This document shows positions 54,962 through 63,588 of a stretch of 64,000 bases of DNA, in pieces. Source of the DNA: Bacteroidaceae bacterium. GTDB taxonomy: Bacteria > Bacteroidota > Bacteroidia > Bacteroidales > Bacteroidaceae. The stretch's first letter is position 1. The number at the start of each line of letters is the position of its first letter. The translations under genes and the position numbers were made by a program. Where the stretch lies: NCBI GenBank assembly GCA_024401225.1, contig JAKSLM010000010.1, positions 1 through 64,000 of the forward strand. Direction: 5' to 3'. The notes beneath the pieces were generated by a model. The model saw only the letters and a list, made by a program, of their open reading frames with translations, did not search any database and was not told the DNA's origin.

Positions 54962-54997
54962 GCGTTCGCGGAACGATTGCGGAGCGTTCGCGGAACG
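54962..54997. repeat. Second 22-bp-phased dyad pair
   Basis: GCGTTCGCGGAACG occurs at 54962 and 54984, again 22 bp apart; CGTTC/GAACG forms the dyad. It is out of phase with array 2. Downstream, 55065-55119 contains an ATCACCACC/GGTGGTGAT inverted pair and TCG/GAT triplet runs. Confidence 0.65.
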
Positions 54998-55194
54998 TTC
55001 CACCCTCCAACGCGCGCACGTATATTATTAAGAATAGATAAAGAAAAGAGGAAGACGAGATAATATCACCACCCCTCCCTCCTTTCGTCGTCGTCGTGAA
55101 TGATGGTGATGGTGGTGATGATGATATTGAATTCAATATAACCTTACTCCCCGCAAATAAAACGCGGACACAGAGCAACTTTCTTTGAACAAAA

Positions 55195-55226
55195 TTTGTT
55201 TTTCTCATGGATTTTTATTAACTTTG
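55195..55226 (+). promoter_or_regulatory. Promoter of the serpin remnant
   Basis: TTTG at 55195-55198 and TAACTTTG at 55219-55226, 20 bp apart, 32 bp upstream of the remnant's ATG. The promoter is intact although the gene is broken, and could still serve the lipoprotein at 55569. Confidence 0.75.
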
Positions 55227-55257
55227 CACAAAACTTAAAGAATAACAAAATAAAATC

Positions 55258-55527
55258 ATGAAAGTTACGAAAACAGGATTTCACCTTGCAACATTGCTCT
55301 TTGCTGCGTTGTTATCGATTGCATTCGTGTCGTGCTCAAAGTCGACGGAATCGATCGATGAGGAGGTGGTGAAGTAGCTGCAGCCACTCACTTGCGATTG
55401 GAAACCTCCAATGGTGGCGAACTGCCTAAGCCTATCGTAGTAACACTCGACCACCCATTCGTGTTCTGCATCATGGAGCATAGCACCAGTTTCCCTTTGT
55501 TCATAGGTTCTGTTGAACGACCTTGAT
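55258..55527 (+). pseudogene. Serpin-family lipoprotein remnant with the body deleted
   Basis: The ATG at 55258 opens a 39-codon frame with a lipoprotein signal (IAFVSCSKS) that stops at 55378. In the next frame from 55368, translation reads GEVAAATH, the serpin reactive-loop hinge, and continues to DHPFVFCIMEHSTSFPLF, the serpin C-terminal strand. A second shift near 55500 restores IGSVERP and a stop at 55527. Roughly 300 residues of the serpin fold between signal peptide and hinge are absent. Two frameshifts plus deletion make a functional product unlikely. Bacteroidales serpins are protease inhibitors of the cell surface. Confidence 0.7.
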
Positions 55528-55568
55528 AATTATTCACACTATTAACTTTATAAAAAATTACAAGAAAA

Positions 55569-55988
55569 ATGAAGAAAGTATTTTATTTGTTTGCTGCTAT
55601 CTGCATGATGGCAGTAACTATGGTTTCCTTCACAAGCTGCGAGAAGGATGGAGACAAGAAAAAAGAGGCACCTTCGGTTGAAGGTACATGGGTTGGTAAG
55701 GCTAAAACAAACTTAGGATTGTTTGGAGAAGATGCTAAATATGTTGATTGCACTTTCACTTTCGCAAAGAACAAGGCTACAATCACAGAAGGTGACAATG
55801 AGCCAGTAGAGTACACTTTCACATACAATGCAGCTCTTCTTGACTCGGATCCTGCTTACCTCACATTCTTCTATAAGGGTGAAGATGTAGGTTCTTTGCA
55901 CTACAAGATTGAAGGTAACAAACTTATCTTCACTGGCACAAACGGCTCATGGGGCTATGGCTATGTAGGAACTTTCACAAAGAAGTAA
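55569..55988 (+). CDS. Small lipoprotein with lipocalin-like beta barrel pattern
   Basis: A 139-residue lipoprotein with lipobox SFTSC (Cys24). The mature part alternates short beta strands and starts VEGTWVGKA, the W-containing first strand seen in lipocalin-like Bacteroidetes proteins, and ends with GTNGSWGYGYVGTFTKK. No enzyme motif. It lies 41 bp after the serpin remnant, possibly on the same transcript (promoter at 55195), and ends before a convergent terminator. Function unknown. Confidence 0.8.
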   Translation: MKKVFYLFAAICMMAVTMVSFTSCEKDGDKKKEAPSVEGTWVGKAKTNLGLFGEDAKYVDCTFTFAKNKATITEGDNEPVEYTFTYNAALLDSDPAYLTFFYKGEDVGSLHYKIEGNKLIFTGTNGSWGYGYVGTFTKK

Positions 55989-56016
55989 AGAAAGAAATAC
56001 ATCACAAATCAAAAAG

Positions 56017-56053
56017 AACGGGTACCACGATATGTATCTATCGGGTACCCGTT
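56017..56053. terminator. Bidirectional terminator between two convergent lipoprotein genes
   Basis: AACGGGTACC (56017-56026) pairs perfectly with GGTACCCGTT (56044-56053) around a 17-nt loop. Confidence 0.8.
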
Positions 56054-56105
56054 ACTGTTTTATATTAGTATGTAAAAGGGTCGTTAAAGAATTCCTTCAC
56101 GTGGA

Positions 56106-56699
56106 TTACTTTTTAGTACACACCACTTGGTTGTTATCGTCAATCTTGAAACAAAGAGTTTTATCCTCGAATATATAGTAAACTCCACTGCAGAAGTATT
56201 TTGGTGCATCATAGTTTACATCAAACATAGTCATTGACTCCGAAATAGGGTTTTCAGTAACCTTCACAGAATGCTGAAAGTCTTCCTTACCATTGTGCTT
56301 TACGTTGATGATGCATGTTGCATTCCATGGTGCTTTTTCAGTCTTGTATGCAGAGATATCTGCCTTTGTAGTAGTTACGCTGATAGCAAACTCTTTTCCC
56401 TTGCCTTCTGCATGGAATGGCAATTTTAATGATAATGGGCTCTGTCCTGCGAAATCCTTGTTGAGAACCACTTCATCTGACTTGCCATCGAAGTCTGTGT
56501 ACTTGATAGTCATTGATACACCCTTGGTCATTGCACCTGAAATTGAAGCATCGACTTCAATATCGAGTACCTGCTTGCTATCGTCCGAACCGCCAGAAGG
56601 TGCGTCAGGATCGAGATACTCAGTTTTTTCTGTGTGACAGCTGGTGAATACCATTACTGATGCGATTGCAAGTGCAACCATTGATAAATACTTTCTCAT
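56106..56699 (-). CDS. Lipoprotein of unknown function
   Basis: A 197-residue lipoprotein (lipobox VFTSC, Cys21). The mature protein begins with a flexible acidic linker (DPDAPSGGSDDSK), then a beta-rich domain. I recognise no family. The ATG at 56699 is chosen because it begins the signal peptide; the upstream open frame crosses the promoter. It has its own promoter (56756) and a 13-bp inverted repeat just upstream, so it is likely a regulated single gene. Confidence 0.75.
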   Translation of the reverse strand: MRKYLSMVALAIASVMVFTSCHTEKTEYLDPDAPSGGSDDSKQVLDIEVDASISGAMTKGVSMTIKYTDFDGKSDEVVLNKDFAGQSPLSLKLPFHAEGKGKEFAISVTTTKADISAYKTEKAPWNATCIINVKHNGKEDFQHSVKVTENPISESMTMFDVNYDAPKYFCSGVYYIFEDKTLCFKIDDNNQVVCTKK

Positions 56700-56755
56700 A
56701 AATAAATAAAAATAAAATTGAGTTGTTTGTAAATTTGTTTGTTTTATTTCTGCCG

Positions 56756-56763
56756 CAAAGATA
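56756..56763 (-). promoter_or_regulatory. -7 promoter box of the 197-residue lipoprotein gene
   Basis: The minus strand reads TATCTTTG 57 bp upstream of the start. A TTTG at 56789-56792 is 25 bp away, longer than usual, and lies in the inverted repeat. Confidence 0.6.
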
Positions 56764-56784
56764 GTAATATTTCGCTTACAGACG

Positions 56785-56838
56785 CTTGCAAAACGTCCAA
56801 ATTTGCGATTTGCACATAAAATCACGACGTTTTGCAAG
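56785..56838. promoter_or_regulatory. Candidate operator: 13-bp perfect inverted repeat
   Basis: CTTGCAAAACGTC (56785-56797) and GACGTTTTGCAAG (56826-56838) are exact reverse complements, 41 bp centre to centre, covering the -33 region of the lipoprotein gene. The spacing of about four helical turns suits DNA looping or two dimer sites. Confidence 0.55.
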
Positions 56839-56956
56839 TAAATTTCAGAGGATAACAGGTAGTTTTTCCTATCTGCATGACGATATGGGCAAGAAGGTGG
56901 GAGGAAGAAGAATAAGTATAAAATGGGGACCTTAAAGTAAAAAGATGAACGAAGTG

Positions 56957-56987
56957 TTTGCGGAATCAGGGAAATGTTGTATCTTTG
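56957..56987 (+). promoter_or_regulatory. Promoter of tcdA
   Basis: TTTG at 56957-56960 and TATCTTTG at 56980-56987, spaced 19 bp. The predicted transcript starts near 56992-56995 and has a leader of about 80 nt. Confidence 0.8.
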
Positions 56988-56996
56988 CACCACAGT

Positions 56997-57051
56997 CCCG
57001 GTAATTCCTCCAGACTATGAACTGGTGAATAATCCGGGGTTTCCTTTTTTT
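56997..57051 (+). promoter_or_regulatory. Attenuator-like hairpin at the 5' end of the tcdA transcript
   Basis: Three stacked helices: CCCGG/CCGGG (56997-57001 with 57034-57038), ATTC/GAAT (57004-57007 with 57027-57030) and CCAG/CTGG (57010-57013 with 57022-57025), loop ACTATGAA. GTTTCC and T7 (57045-57051) follow. It resembles an intrinsic terminator placed directly after the transcription start and 24 bp before the ATG. Confidence 0.6.
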
Positions 57052-57074
57052 ATATATGCTATTAGCTACTCAAT

Positions 57075-57959
57075 ATGGGCAACAGAACAACAATGGAACG
57101 CGGTATGCAACGCCGCACGGAATTGCTTCTCGGCGAGGATAACCTCGATAAGATACAACAAGTCAAAGTGCTGATATTTGGAATTGGTGGTGTCGGATCA
57201 TGGTGTGCAGAATCCTTGGTACGCAGCGGGGTGAGAAACCTCACCATCGTTGACTCCGACCGCATCTGCATCACCAATTGCAACCGTCAGCTGATGGCTA
57301 CAAGCAAGACACTCGGTCAGGTGAAGGTAGATGCTCTGCGCAATCGTCTGCTGGAGATCAATCCAGATGCCAACATCGTATGCCTGCAGAAGATATACGA
57401 GGCGGAGACTGCCGAGAGTTTCCACTTGGAGGAATACGACTACATCGTGGATGCCATTGATTCGCTGAAGGAAAAGGCAGATCTGATAATGCGTGCAACG
57501 GCCCTACCAAAGCATATCACTTTCATCTCGTCCATGGGAGCTGCCCTGCGTCGTGATCCGTTCATGGTGCGCAAAGCTGAGTTCTGGAAGATCAAGGGCG
57601 ACCCATTGGCAAGGGCTATACGCAACAAATTCAAACGAGAGAAGCTTTTCCCTTCGAGAAAGTTCCAATGTGTATATAGCGAAGAACCACCTATGCACAA
57701 CCTTGGTATCAACAAGGCTTGTGGCACAAGTGGCTTTCTCTGCCCGAAGGCTAAACTACCGAGTGGTGAACAAGGTACGGACTCCGCCGTCTATGATGCT
57801 CCGGGCGACCAGAGTCTGGTAGAGCATTCGTGGTGTACGACAAAGGCTCAGACCAATGGGTCGCTATGTCACATCACAGCTACCTTCGGCAATGCTATTG
57901 CTGGTATGATCATCAATCATATCGTGGATAAGAACGCTGACGACAAGCAGCAAGCTTAA
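57075..57959 (+). CDS. tcdA: tRNA threonylcarbamoyladenosine dehydratase (ThiF/E1-like)
   Basis: A 294-residue E1-like enzyme that cyclises t6A37 of tRNA to ct6A using ATP. The nucleotide loop GIGGVGSW lies at 36-43, followed by SLVRSGV and the [14 protein letters not shown] block; the family signature [13 protein letters not shown] is present. The ATG at 57075 gives [20 protein letters not shown]; the next Met (residue 7) is an alternative. Its stop overlaps the stop of convergent hisB by 4 bp, so no terminator fits between them. Confidence 0.93.
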   Translation: MGNRTTMERGMQRRTELLLGEDNLDKIQQVKVLIFGIGGVGSWCAESLVRSGVRNLTIVDSDRICITNCNRQLMATSKTLGQVKVDALRNRLLEINPDANIVCLQKIYEAETAESFHLEEYDYIVDAIDSLKEKADLIMRATALPKHITFISSMGAALRRDPFMVRKAEFWKIKGDPLARAIRNKFKREKLFPSRKFQCVYSEEPPMHNLGINKACGTSGFLCPKAKLPSGEQGTDSAVYDAPGDQSLVEHSWCTTKAQTNGSLCHITATFGNAIAGMIINHIVDKNADDKQQA

Positions 57960-59023
57960 AGCATGCCCTTGCTGCTTGGCAACTGGAACTTGTAGATGTC
58001 GCGCTTCACAGCCATCTTGATGCTTCGAGCAAGTGCCTTGAAGATACCCTCAATCTTGTGATGCTCATTGTCGCCCTCAGCCTTTATGTTAAGGTTCATG
58101 CGGGCCGCATCGCTGAATGACTTGAAGAAGTGGAGGAACATCTCCGTAGGCATGTCGCCTACCCTCTCGCGATGGAACTCTGCATCCCATACCAACCATG
58201 CACGTCCTCCGAAGTCGAGTGCCACCTGACAGAGGCAATCGTCCATAGGAAGGGTGTAGCCGTAGCGCTCTATGCCTCGCTTATCGCCAAGTGCCTTGTT
58301 GATGCACTCACCAAGGGCGATACCAGTATCCTCGATGGTGTGGTGCTCATCAACATTGAGGTCACCATTGACATGAATATAGAGGTCGATGCTGCCGTGC
58401 TTGCCAATCTGCTCAAGCATGTGGTCGAAGAATCCAAGTCCTGTGCTGATGTCGCACTGGCCCGTTCCATCAAGGTTGAGACGGATATCGATGTCGGTCT
58501 CCTTTGTAGTGCGACGCACACTTGCCTTACGTTCGCCCGCAAAGAGGATCTCTGAGATCTCATCCCACGACTGTACGTTATCACCGATGATGAGGTACTG
58601 GCAACCGAGGTTGATGGCAAGCTGCTTGTCCGTAGCGCGATCGCCAATCACATACGAGTGTGCCAGATCGTACTCACCTGTCATATACTTGGTCATCATG
58701 CCTGTACCCGGCTTGCGTGTAGGGAGGTTATCCTCAGGGAAGCTGCGGTCGATGAGTATGTCATCAAACTCCACGCCCTCGCTCTTCAGAGTGTTGAGCA
58801 TGAGGTTGTGCGTAGGCCAGAAGTCTGCCTCAGGATAGCTATTGGTCCCCAGTCCGTCCTGGTTGCTGACCATCACGAACTCGAAGTCAAGCTTGGTACG
58901 GATGAAGTTGAGGTTGCGAATCACTCCTGGTAGGAACTGAAACTTATCGAACGAGTCGATCTGTTCGTCTTCAGGTTCGACGAGGATGGTTCCGTCGCGA
59001 TCTATGAATAATGCCTGTTTCAT
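57956..59023 (-). CDS. hisB: Bifunctional histidinol-phosphatase / imidazoleglycerol-phosphate dehydratase
   Basis: A 355-residue fusion for two steps of histidine synthesis. The N-terminal HAD phosphatase (about 1-165) has nucleophile motif FIDRDGTIL with Asp8 and Asp10. The C-terminal dehydratase carries the paired metal motifs [13 protein letters not shown] and [14 protein letters not shown], plus a late [13 protein letters not shown]. Fused HisB is usual in Bacteroidetes. It follows hisC by 3 bp and is last of hisG-D-C-B. Confidence 0.96.
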   Translation of the reverse strand: MKQALFIDRDGTILVEPEDEQIDSFDKFQFLPGVIRNLNFIRTKLDFEFVMVSNQDGLGTNSYPEADFWPTHNLMLNTLKSEGVEFDDILIDRSFPEDNLPTRKPGTGMMTKYMTGEYDLAHSYVIGDRATDKQLAINLGCQYLIIGDNVQSWDEISEILFAGERKASVRRTTKETDIDIRLNLDGTGQCDISTGLGFFDHMLEQIGKHGSIDLYIHVNGDLNVDEHHTIEDTGIALGECINKALGDKRGIERYGYTLPMDDCLCQVALDFGGRAWLVWDAEFHRERVGDMPTEMFLHFFKSFSDAARMNLNIKAEGDNEHHKIEGIFKALARSIKMAVKRDIYKFQLPSSKGML

Positions 59024-59026
59024 AAT

Positions 59027-60064
59027 CTATACGTATTGTCTTAATGCCGAGAGCAACTTGGTGTTCTCCTCCTTCGTACCGATGGTGATGCGGAGGCAAC
59101 CCTCGCAGAGCTCTACCTTGTTGCGATTGCGCACAATGATGCCACGCTGCACGAGGTACTTGTATATGCCATTGGCATCAGTAACCTTGGCAAGGAAGAA
59201 GTTTGCATCGGATGGATAGACCTTCTCGCAGATAGGAAGGAGCGACACGGAGTGCATGAGGTGCTCACGCTCCTCAAGGATGAGTGCTATGCGGCGCTGA
59301 AGAAGGGTGACATTGGAAAGGATCTCCTTTGCCTTCTCCTGAGTGAGGATATTGACATTGTATGGGTACTTGACCTTATTGAACAGGGCAATGATATCGG
59401 CGCTTGCAAATGCCATGCCAAGACGGATGGATGCTGCACCCCACGCCTTGCTGAAGGTGTTGAGGACAATGAGGTTAGGATACTTTGCTATGAGCTGGCG
59501 CATAGGACGCACAGCAGAGAACTCGGAATATGCCTCATCGACAATAACGATGCCAGGGAACTCGCTGATGACGCGCTCGACCTTCTCGGGTGCAAAAGCA
59601 TTTGCCGTAGGATTGTTTGGCGAACAGATGAAGATGATCTTCGTGTTCTCATCGGCTGCTGCAAGAAGGCGGTCGGGATCCATGTCGTAGTTCTCATCGA
59701 GCGGCACCTTGCGGTACTCGATGTCGTTGGTGTCGGCACACACCTCATACATGCCGTATGTAGGCGAGATGGCCACCACATTGTCCACTCCCGGACGACA
59801 GAAGATGCGGTATGGGAGGTCGATGGCCTCGTCCGATCCGTTGCCGAGGAAGATGTTGGCAGTAGGTACGCCCTTGAGAGGCGAGATCATGGCCTTCAGT
59901 TCCTCCTGAAGTGGATCAGGATAGCGGTTGATTGGTGCTGAGTGAGGGTTCTCGTTGGCATCAAGGAAGACATCGGCCTTCATGCCCTTGAACTCGTCAC
60001 GTGCACAGCTATATGGCTTGAGCGCCCAGATGTTGGGACGCGTTAATTCGCTTAATGGTTTCAT
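59027..60064 (-). CDS. hisC: Histidinol-phosphate aminotransferase
   Basis: A 345-residue PLP-dependent class II aminotransferase. PLP Lys206 sits in [21 protein letters not shown] and the PNNPTAN motif are present. I start at ATG 60064 rather than a TTG at 60073. Same strand as hisD with a 16-bp gap. Confidence 0.95.
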   Translation of the reverse strand: MKPLSELTRPNIWALKPYSCARDEFKGMKADVFLDANENPHSAPINRYPDPLQEELKAMISPLKGVPTANIFLGNGSDEAIDLPYRIFCRPGVDNVVAISPTYGMYEVCADTNDIEYRKVPLDENYDMDPDRLLAAADENTKIIFICSPNNPTANAFAPEKVERVISEFPGIVIVDEAYSEFSAVRPMRQLIAKYPNLIVLNTFSKAWGAASIRLGMAFASADIIALFNKVKYPYNVNILTQEKAKEILSNVTLLQRRIALILEEREHLMHSVSLLPICEKVYPSDANFFLAKVTDANGIYKYLVQRGIIVRNRNKVELCEGCLRITIGTKEENTKLLSALRQYV

Positions 60065-60080
60065 AATGATCAAAGTATTA

Positions 60081-61361
60081 TCACAATGATTGGAGTCTGA
60101 TGGTCATTGCATTCTTGTGAGCATCAAGCATCTCGGCTTCTGCCATGAGCTCGACTGCACGACCGATGTTGGCTATACCTTCGGCAGTAAGGTTCTGGAA
60201 TGTCACTTTGCGGCAGAAGCTGTCGAGGTTGACACCCGAGTATGCCTTGGCATATCCGCTGGTAGGGAGCGTGTGGTTGGTGCCCGAAGCATAGTCGCCA
60301 GCCGACTCGCATGAGTAGTGACCTACGAACACGGAGCCTGCATTCACTACGCTGTCGCAGTAGTCCATAGCACTATCCATGGCAAGGATGAGGTGCTCAG
60401 GAGCATAATCGTTGCAGATGTCGAATGCCTCCTTTATGTCGTGAAGTATGATGATCTTGCTATATTCCAAAGCCTTGGATGCTATCTCCATGCGAGGGAG
60501 AAGGGCAAGCTGGCGGTCGACCTCAGCACTAACGGCATCAGCCACCTGGACTGAGTCGGTGAAGAGGATGGACTGCGAATCAATGCCATGCTCTGCCTGC
60601 GAAAGGAGATCGGCAGCAACGAATGCAGCATTGCAAGTGCTATCGGCAACTATTGCCACCTCCGATGGACCAGCAGGCATATCGATAGCCACCTCGTGGA
60701 GCGACACCTGCTGCTTGGCAGCCATCACAAACTGATTGCCTGGACCGAAGATCTTGCTGACCTTAGGCACGCTCTCGGTACCGTAAGCCATGGCTCCGAT
60801 GGCCTGTACGCCTCCAGCCTTGAAGATGCGATTGACACCTGCTATGCGTGCTGCCACGAGAATGGCAGGATTGAGCTTGCCTTCCTTGTTAGGAGGAGAG
60901 CAGAGCACGATGTCGCGGCATCCTGCTATCTTGGCAGGTGTGGCAAGCATGAGAACGGTAGAGAATAGTGGTGCTGTACCACCTGGGATGTAAAGACCTA
61001 CCTTCTCGATGGCGATGCTCTTCTGCCAGCATTTCACACCCGGACGTGTCTCCACTTCGATAGGAGCATACGCCTGTGCCGAGTGGAATGCAGCAATATT
61101 GTCGTGTGCCAACTGGATGGCACGCTTCAGATCGTCGGATACGAGTCCTTCCGCCTCCTGCATCTCTGCCTCGGAAACGGCAAGACTATCAAGCTGCACC
61201 TTGTCAAACTTCAGCTCGTAGTCCATCACGGCTGCATCACCACGCTGCTGGATGTCGTCAAGAACGGTCTTGACTGTGTTGCGCAGCTCGGATGCATCAC
61301 GATGCGGACGCTGAAGAAGTGCCTTCCACTCTTCACGTGTAGGATATTTTATGATGTTCAT
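60081..61361 (-). CDS. hisD: Histidinol dehydrogenase
   Basis: A 426-residue zinc enzyme performing the two NAD-linked oxidations of histidinol to histidine. Family blocks: [43 protein letters not shown], and [10 protein letters not shown] with zinc/catalytic residues. The ATG at 61361 ([12 protein letters not shown]) is used; the open extension to 61415 is not typical. Confidence 0.96.
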   Translation of the reverse strand: MNIIKYPTREEWKALLQRPHRDASELRNTVKTVLDDIQQRGDAAVMDYELKFDKVQLDSLAVSEAEMQEAEGLVSDDLKRAIQLAHDNIAAFHSAQAYAPIEVETRPGVKCWQKSIAIEKVGLYIPGGTAPLFSTVLMLATPAKIAGCRDIVLCSPPNKEGKLNPAILVAARIAGVNRIFKAGGVQAIGAMAYGTESVPKVSKIFGPGNQFVMAAKQQVSLHEVAIDMPAGPSEVAIVADSTCNAAFVAADLLSQAEHGIDSQSILFTDSVQVADAVSAEVDRQLALLPRMEIASKALEYSKIIILHDIKEAFDICNDYAPEHLILAMDSAMDYCDSVVNAGSVFVGHYSCESAGDYASGTNHTLPTSGYAKAYSGVNLDSFCRKVTFQNLTAEGIANIGRAVELMAEAEMLDAHKNAMTIRLQSL

Positions 61362-61427
61362 CGTAAAAATGCTTACGGTGGGCTCTATAAATTCCCACCG
61401 ATAGGATATTAACAATTATGGGCTATT

Positions 61428-62279
61428 TTACAGAATCATTTTTTCGATTGGAGTAACGAGGATACCCTCTGCACCGAGAGCCTTGAGCTGGCCCACGATC
61501 TCCCAGAAGTGCTTCTCATCGAGCACAGCGTGAACTGAGCACCACTCCTCGTCGGCAAGTGGGATGATGGTTGGCGACTTGAGTCCTGGAAGCACCTCGA
61601 TGATCTCGTTGAGACGAGCCTTAGGAGCATTCATGCGGACATACTTCTTGTCCTCAGCAATGAGTACCGACTCGATGCGGAAGAGGAGTTCCTTAAGTAT
61701 CTCCTTCTTCTCGTCCGAGAGCTTCTTGTCACCAATGAGGAGTGCCTCGCTCTTCATTACCACCTCAACCTCGCTGAGGTTGTTGCTGACCAATGTAGAA
61801 CCCGACGACACGATATCGAAGATACCATCAGCAAGACCGATGCCCGGTGCAATCTCAACGCTTCCCTGGATGACGTGTACATCCATATCAACGCCCTTCT
61901 CCTTCATGAAGTTGCGGAGTATGTTAGGATAGGAAGTGGCAATCTTCTTGCCGTTGAACCACTCCACGCCTGGATAGTCGATAGCCTTTGGAATGGCAAG
62001 CGAGATGCGGCACTTTGAGAATCCGAGGCGCTTGATGATGTCGGCATCCTCGCCACGCTCAACAAATTCGTTCTCGCCCACGATACCTATGTCGGCTACG
62101 CCGCTGGCTACGGTCTGTGGAATATCATCGTCGCGGAGGTAGAGCACCTCGAGTGGGAAGTTGGTTGACTGAACCAGAAGCGTACGCTTTGATGATGGAA
62201 CCTTGATGCCTGCTTCTGTAAGGAGGTTGATTGTATCTTCGTAGAGTCGTCCTTTTGACTGTATTGCAATTCGTAACAT
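61428..62279 (-). CDS. hisG: ATP phosphoribosyltransferase, long form
   Basis: A 283-residue first enzyme of histidine synthesis. The long form has the C-terminal regulatory domain (about 205-283, VRMNAPKARLNEIIEVLPG onward), so it needs no HisZ and should be feedback-inhibited by histidine. Catalytic-domain markers IVGENEF and VSSGSTLVSNNL are present. No histidine-rich leader peptide or attenuator is seen upstream; only a heptad repeat and the neighbouring GT2 stop. Confidence 0.95.
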   Translation of the reverse strand: MLRIAIQSKGRLYEDTINLLTEAGIKVPSSKRTLLVQSTNFPLEVLYLRDDDIPQTVASGVADIGIVGENEFVERGEDADIIKRLGFSKCRISLAIPKAIDYPGVEWFNGKKIATSYPNILRNFMKEKGVDMDVHVIQGSVEIAPGIGLADGIFDIVSSGSTLVSNNLSEVEVVMKSEALLIGDKKLSDEKKEILKELLFRIESVLIAEDKKYVRMNAPKARLNEIIEVLPGLKSPTIIPLADEEWCSVHAVLDEKHFWEIVGQLKALGAEGILVTPIEKMIL

Positions 62280-62288
62280 TGTATTTTT

Positions 62289-62316
62289 TGATTTGTGATT
62301 TATGAGTTATGAGTTT
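62289..62316. repeat. Heptad tandem repeat upstream of hisG
   Basis: Four 7-bp units (TGATTTG, TGATTTA, TGAGTTA, TGAGTTT) begin 9 bp upstream of the hisG start and run into the stop region of the GT2 gene. Confidence 0.65.
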
Positions 62317-63509
62317 TTTTTGATGACAAAATCACCTGTGATGATCTTGTGGCTCGACTTGAGATAAGTACCTATCTGTGGCGACTTACGCTGCGGGCCG
62401 CAATGTCGGAAAAACTCAAGTATGTTGCGGTAGCTGTAGGCATCGGTGTCAAACACTATGAAGTCGAAGCCATCATAGTTGGTTAGTCCCTCGATCGAGC
62501 CTCCCCTTCCGGGTTCGATCTCGACCGTCTGATACCTAAGCTCGTTTTGCTCCATCACTTCCTTCATGTCGAGCAATGTCTGTCCGTAACCCACGAGGAG
62601 GAACTTCTTCTGCTGGCAGTATTGCTTGTTGGTCAGCGAGATGTTCTTACCCTTCCTGCAGAGCTTCGAGTAGATGTAGGTCATTGCTCCCTTGAAGTAG
62701 ATGGCAAGCTTGATTGGTACTGTGACAAAAATATTATAGTGTCCATAATGCTTCTCAGTGAAGATGAGCATAGCCTTATAGAACGTGGTAACGTATTTGA
62801 ACGATGACTTGTTGGTACTCTCGCCCTTGTAGTGCATGATGCTCACAGGGAGATAGTAGTTGTTGTGGCCAGTCATCAGCATGCGATAGGAGAGGTCGAT
62901 ATCCTCGCCATACATGAAGAATGTCTCATCGAACAGTCCGCACTTGTCGAGCACCGAACGGCGAAGGAACATACATGCACCGGAGAGGATCTCTATCTGG
63001 TTAGGCAGGTTCTCATCCAGATACTGCATGTAGTACTTGCCAAATGTTGGGCTCTTTGGGAAACGGCTGGTGAGGCCCACCATCTTGCAGAAACTGGTAA
63101 ACGGCGTAGGGATACCGCGTCGCGACTCGAGCGCAAAGCTGCCATCCGTGCGGAGCATCCTGACTCCAGTGGCACCTGCCTGTGGATGCTCGTCCATGAA
63201 CTTCACGCAGTCGCAGAGCACATTCTCGCCCAGGATGGTGTCAGGATTGAGCAGCATGACATATTCGCCCTTGGAGATGCGTATGCCCTGGTTGTTGGCA
63301 CGCGCAAAGCCTACATTGTCCTTGTTCTGGATGAAGAGCACATCGCGGAAACGTGGAGTAAGGTATTCGACCGATCCGTCGCTGCTATTGTTGTCGACCA
63401 CTATCACCTCCGTATTTATTCCACATGCCGAACGTACCACCGACTCGAGACATTGCTCGAGGTAGTACTTCACATTATACGAAACGATGACGATTGATAG
63501 TTTGACCAT
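62307..63509 (-). CDS. Family 2 glycosyltransferase (rhamnosyltransferase-like)
   Basis: A 400-residue GT2 enzyme. N-terminal SIVIVSYNVKYYLEQCLESV, nucleotide-binding VVDNNSSDGS, DNVGFARANNQGI, and metal motif LLNPDT are typical of WbbL/RfbF-like rhamnosyltransferases in surface polysaccharide synthesis. Residues about 245-285 contain a hydrophobic patch that could dock on the inner membrane. The C-terminal ~110 residues form an extra domain (FLLVGYGQTLLDMKEVMEQNE) of unknown role. It lies 27 bp upstream of hisG on the same strand. Confidence 0.88.
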   Translation of the reverse strand: MVKLSIVIVSYNVKYYLEQCLESVVRSACGINTEVIVVDNNSSDGSVEYLTPRFRDVLFIQNKDNVGFARANNQGIRISKGEYVMLLNPDTILGENVLCDCVKFMDEHPQAGATGVRMLRTDGSFALESRRGIPTPFTSFCKMVGLTSRFPKSPTFGKYYMQYLDENLPNQIEILSGACMFLRRSVLDKCGLFDETFFMYGEDIDLSYRMLMTGHNNYYLPVSIMHYKGESTNKSSFKYVTTFYKAMLIFTEKHYGHYNIFVTVPIKLAIYFKGAMTYIYSKLCRKGKNISLTNKQYCQQKKFLLVGYGQTLLDMKEVMEQNELRYQTVEIEPGRGGSIEGLTNYDGFDFIVFDTDAYSYRNILEFFRHCGPQRKSPQIGTYLKSSHKIITGDFVIKKNS

Positions 63510-63588
63510 AACGATTTACGGATGCTATGTTGCGCGATGCTATATACGTTTACAATCTTTTTACTTTCTCTTTATTCACTTTTCTTTC

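Noticed and set aside
54720-55031. A 103-codon plus-strand frame running through array 2
   Set aside because: The 22-bp units shift frame each time, giving LQG, LAR, PCK in turn; it starts inside a terminator and has no family resemblance.
55088-55125. Coding sequence in the TCG/GAT triplet runs
   Set aside because: Simple triplet microsatellite with low-complexity translation on both strands.
54426-55257. A tRNA or rRNA gene in the large gap
   Set aside because: No cloverleaf, TTC-loop or CCA pattern could be found; the structured part has a promoter and terminator of its own and does not fold as a tRNA.
62280-62306. A histidine-operon leader peptide or attenuator before hisG
   Set aside because: The gap is 27 bp and contains only a heptad repeat; no run of His codons or terminator hairpin.
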